A stretch of DNA of 64,000 bases from Bacteroidaceae bacterium (lineage in GTDB: Bacteria; Bacteroidota; Bacteroidia; Bacteroidales; Bacteroidaceae): contig JAFQBB010000050.1 of NCBI GenBank assembly GCA_017416805.1, positions 1 to 64,000 of the forward strand, read 5' to 3'. Positions within the stretch are counted from its first letter, which is position 1, and every line of letters begins with the position of its first letter. The position numbers and the translations under genes were made by a program. Under the pieces are notes generated by a model. The model was not told where the DNA came from and made no database searches. It worked only from the letters and a program-made list of their open reading frames with translations. This document shows, piece by piece, positions 62,530 through 64,000 of the stretch.

Positions 62530-62790
62530 GGCCCCTCCCTGACCCTCCCCGAAGGAGAGGGAACTGAAAAATACTTCGCCTTTGCTCTCTCCCCCTTTGG
62601 GGAAGTTGGTGATTTAGTGAGTTAGTATTTAAAGTGAGTTAGTGAGTTGGTGAGTTAGTAAGTTTGTGATTTTGTGATTTAGCAAAACTATCGTCTGCAC
62701 TCCTGCACTCCTGTACTCCTGAACTCCAGTTTTCTACACTCCTAAGCGTAGCGTCACTCCTACACTCCTGTACTCCTGAAAGTTGTACAT
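62527..62790. repeat. Mixed dispersed repeats upstream of engB
   Basis: Contains a CCCTCCC/GGAGAGGG palindrome (62530-62560), a run of GTGAGTTAGT units (62609-62680), and ACTATCGTCTG plus (C/A)ACTCCTG units (62687-62790). The stretch from about 62609 to 62697 is repeated nearly exactly at 63929-64000. The 283-bp interval has no gene of its own. Confidence 0.7.
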
Positions 62791-62812
62791 ACGAAACTTA
62801 AATAACAGAAAT

Positions 62813-63412
62813 ATGGAAATAACAAGCGCAAAATTTGTAATTAGTAACACGCAATTGAGTAAATGTCCCCAGGATGGGAAACCCGAGTATGCTTTTATCG
62901 GGCGTTCCAATGTGGGCAAGAGTAGCCTTATTAATATGCTTGCCCGAAACAAGAAACTGGCGATGACCAGTGCCACACCCGGAAAGACCCTGCTGATCAA
63001 TCATTTCCTCTTCAACGAACAATGGTATTTGGTTGACCTCCCTGGCTATGGCTATGCACAGCGTGGCAAGAAACAGCAGGAGAAAATCACCCAAATCATA
63101 GAGACCTATATCTTGGAGCGCGAACAGATGACCTGTCTTTTTGTATTGCTTGACTGTCGTCATGAGCCTCAAAAGATAGACCTTGAATTTATGGAGTGGT
63201 TGGGCGAGAATGGTGTCCCCTTCGCCATTGTCTTTACCAAAACGGACAAATTGAGTGGTGGCAAGTTGAAAATGAACATCGACACTTACAAAAAAGTCTT
63301 GTCCGAACAGTGGGAAGAGCTCCCTCCTATATTCACAACATCATCAGAAAAGAACCTAGGCCGGAAAGAATTGCTCGACTATATTGATGAGATTAACAAA
63401 AACCTGCAATGA
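62813..63412 (+). CDS. engB: Ribosome biogenesis GTPase EngB (YihA/YsxC)
   Basis: A 199-residue GTPase from the ATG at 62813 ([12 protein letters not shown]), the length of the family; an upstream ATG in frame adds ten residues. G1 is [13 protein letters not shown]2 TPGKT, G3 DLPGYG, G4 FTKTDKL, G5 [17 protein letters not shown] and [13 protein letters not shown] are EngB-specific. It helps large-subunit ribosome assembly in the cytosol. Single gene between two repeat-rich gaps. Confidence 0.96.
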   Translation: MEITSAKFVISNTQLSKCPQDGKPEYAFIGRSNVGKSSLINMLARNKKLAMTSATPGKTLLINHFLFNEQWYLVDLPGYGYAQRGKKQQEKITQIIETYILEREQMTCLFVLLDCRHEPQKIDLEFMEWLGENGVPFAIVFTKTDKLSGGKLKMNIDTYKKVLSEQWEELPPIFTTSSEKNLGRKELLDYIDEINKNLQ

Positions 63413-63414
63413 AA

Positions 63415-63560
63415 GGAGAAAAAAGTGAAGAGTGAAGAACGAAGAGTGAAGAATCATAATGTATAAGCTATTGGACTCTTCGTTCTTCACTCTTTGTTCT
63501 TCACTTAGTATTGGATTCTTCACTCTTCACTCTTCGTTCTTCACTTACTATTGGACTCTT
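63415..63560. repeat. 'GAAGAGTGAAGAA' low-complexity repeats
   Basis: AGTGAAGAACGAAGAGTGAAG (63423-63443 region) and several inverse copies TTCTTCACTCTTCG/TTCACTTAGTATTGGA follow the engB stop. Arms could pair into a long imperfect hairpin. Together with the CTCTGCGTCTTTGCGTCTCTGCG run near 63605-63630 they fill the gap before the candidate RNA; no coding sequence is evident. Confidence 0.65.
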
Positions 63561-63718
63561 CCCTCTTCACTTAGTATTGATACCCTCTGTCGAGTGGAAG
63601 GATTCTCTGCGTCTTTGCGTCTCTGCGTTTTTTATAATAAAAGTCTTTTGCAGAATATTTTTTTATTTGCATGATGTGTTAATAAAAAAAAAAAAACGGT
63701 AAAATCCGTGAAAATACT

Positions 63719-63726
63719 TATCTTTG
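63719..63726 (+). promoter_or_regulatory. -7 box of the candidate non-coding RNA
   Basis: TATCTTTG, an exact TAnnTTTG, downstream of an A-run. It predicts a transcript starting near 63731-63735. Confidence 0.6.
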
Positions 63727-63730
63727 CGCT

Positions 63731-63927
63731 GTCAAAACCCTTTCTGGGTTGAAACAACTAACCTTTCTGTATGTGCTTTATGGTCGCTACACGAACAGGT
63801 CTTAGGAGCGTAAACCTCCGAACTTTAAGCAACGACTCTTGTAACTGCTTGAATCGCAAATCTATAAGCGTTTAAGCAGGATTGATAAGAATGTCCCTAT
63901 CCTAAAACTTGCTTCCGAGACAGGCTG
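63731..63927 (+). ncRNA. Candidate structured non-coding RNA of about 195 nt
   Basis: There is no open frame, yet the sequence is unlike the low-complexity repeats on both sides and follows a good -7 box. Visible pairings: CTGTC (63729-63733) with GACAG (63919-63923) closing the ends; AACCC/GGGTT (63736-63750); GGAG/CTCC (63805-63819); and CTGCTTGAATCGC (63845-63857) with GCGTTTAAGCAG (63868-63879). TGCTTGAA (63846-63853) can instead pair with an earlier TTTAAGCA (63824-63831), so two folds compete. Candidates include a 6S-like RNA or the Bacteroidales-1 type RNA, which I name only for comparison. The 3' end lacks a clear T-run. Confidence 0.5.
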
Positions 63928-63928
63928 A

Positions 63929-64000
63929 TTATTTAGTGAGTTAGTATTTAAAGTGAGTTAGTGAGTTGGTGAGTTAGTGAGTTGGCAAAACTATCGTCTG
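63929..64000. repeat. Second copy of the GTGAGTTAGT / ACTATCGTCTG repeat
   Basis: Nearly identical to 62609-62697: runs of GTGAGTTAGT, then AAAACTATCGTCTG at the window edge. Direct repeats about 1.3 kb apart flank engB and the candidate RNA. Confidence 0.75.

Noticed and set aside
1-64000. tRNA or rRNA genes
   Set aside because: I looked through the intergenic stretches and saw no cloverleaf with a TTCGA loop or rRNA text; a dedicated scan would be more reliable.

Overview
The window comes from a chromosome of the Bacteroidaceae (Bacteroides or Phocaeicola type). The evidence is the promoter form (TTTG, about 20 bp, TAnnTTTG), the DUF4248/DUF4373/amidase module, GH106/GH43/GH2 polysaccharide enzymes, a reg-prop/Y_Y_Y/AraC sensor-regulator, DUF5672 and DUF5103 proteins, and a PgpH-type HD protein. 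I cannot name the species.

Layout. 0.1-3.4 kb: a DUF4373-DUF4248 pair behind an amidase with an N-terminal SH3-like extension, then a frameshifted hypothetical gene and decayed gene fragments. 3.7-13.7 kb: a tight five-gene minus-strand operon of exported glycosidases (GH2, GH43, GH106, GH43, GH2) suited to side chains of plant pectin or arabinogalactan, with no SusC/SusD pair in the window. 13.7-14.2 kb: a 36-bp hairpin at the broken edge of an ATPase/DNA-binding gene remnant. 14.2-31.4 kb: mostly housekeeping (DNA-repair protein, hydrolase, thioesterase, waaA, gltX, PgpH-like HD protein, priA, PAP2 phosphatase, epimerase, rnr, DEAD-box helicase). 31.5-43.8 kb: a surface-glycan locus. A plus-strand operon (DUF5672 protein, flippase, disrupted glycosyltransferase) faces a nine-gene minus-strand operon (DegT aminotransferase, class I aminotransferase, ATP-grasp, NeuD-like acyltransferase, MaoC hydratase, CitE-like lyase, pyruvyltransferase, DUF4143 ATPase, glycosyltransferase). 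43.9-50.7 kb: an esterase, a PadR-PspC-PspC stress-type operon with a structured leader, a lipoprotein-thioredoxin gene broken by one amber codon, and a second DUF4143 ATPase with a three-copy operator-like array. 50.9-61 kb: pectin work again (1510-aa pectinesterase, rhamnogalacturonan-acetylesterase-like GDSL protein, kinase-less transmembrane AraC regulator). 61.3-64 kb: DUF5103 protein, engB, and a probable structured non-coding RNA.

Two themes stand out. First, intergenic regions carry families of short degenerate repeats, and the same repeats appear inside reading frames: a GH106 loop, the amidase linker, a PriA loop and the end of the AraC regulator. Second, RNase R and the convergent DEAD-box helicase end in the same short acidic-aromatic tail, encoded by nearly identical 35-bp DNA, which suggests a shared tag on two RNA-decay enzymes. 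The best candidate for a new pathway is the glycan operon in which a malyl-CoA-lyase-like protein and a MaoC hydratase sit among sugar-amine and acyl-transfer genes. Three genes carry single disabling lesions (a T-run, a CA-run and an amber codon), so sequence error should be excluded before they are called pseudogenes.
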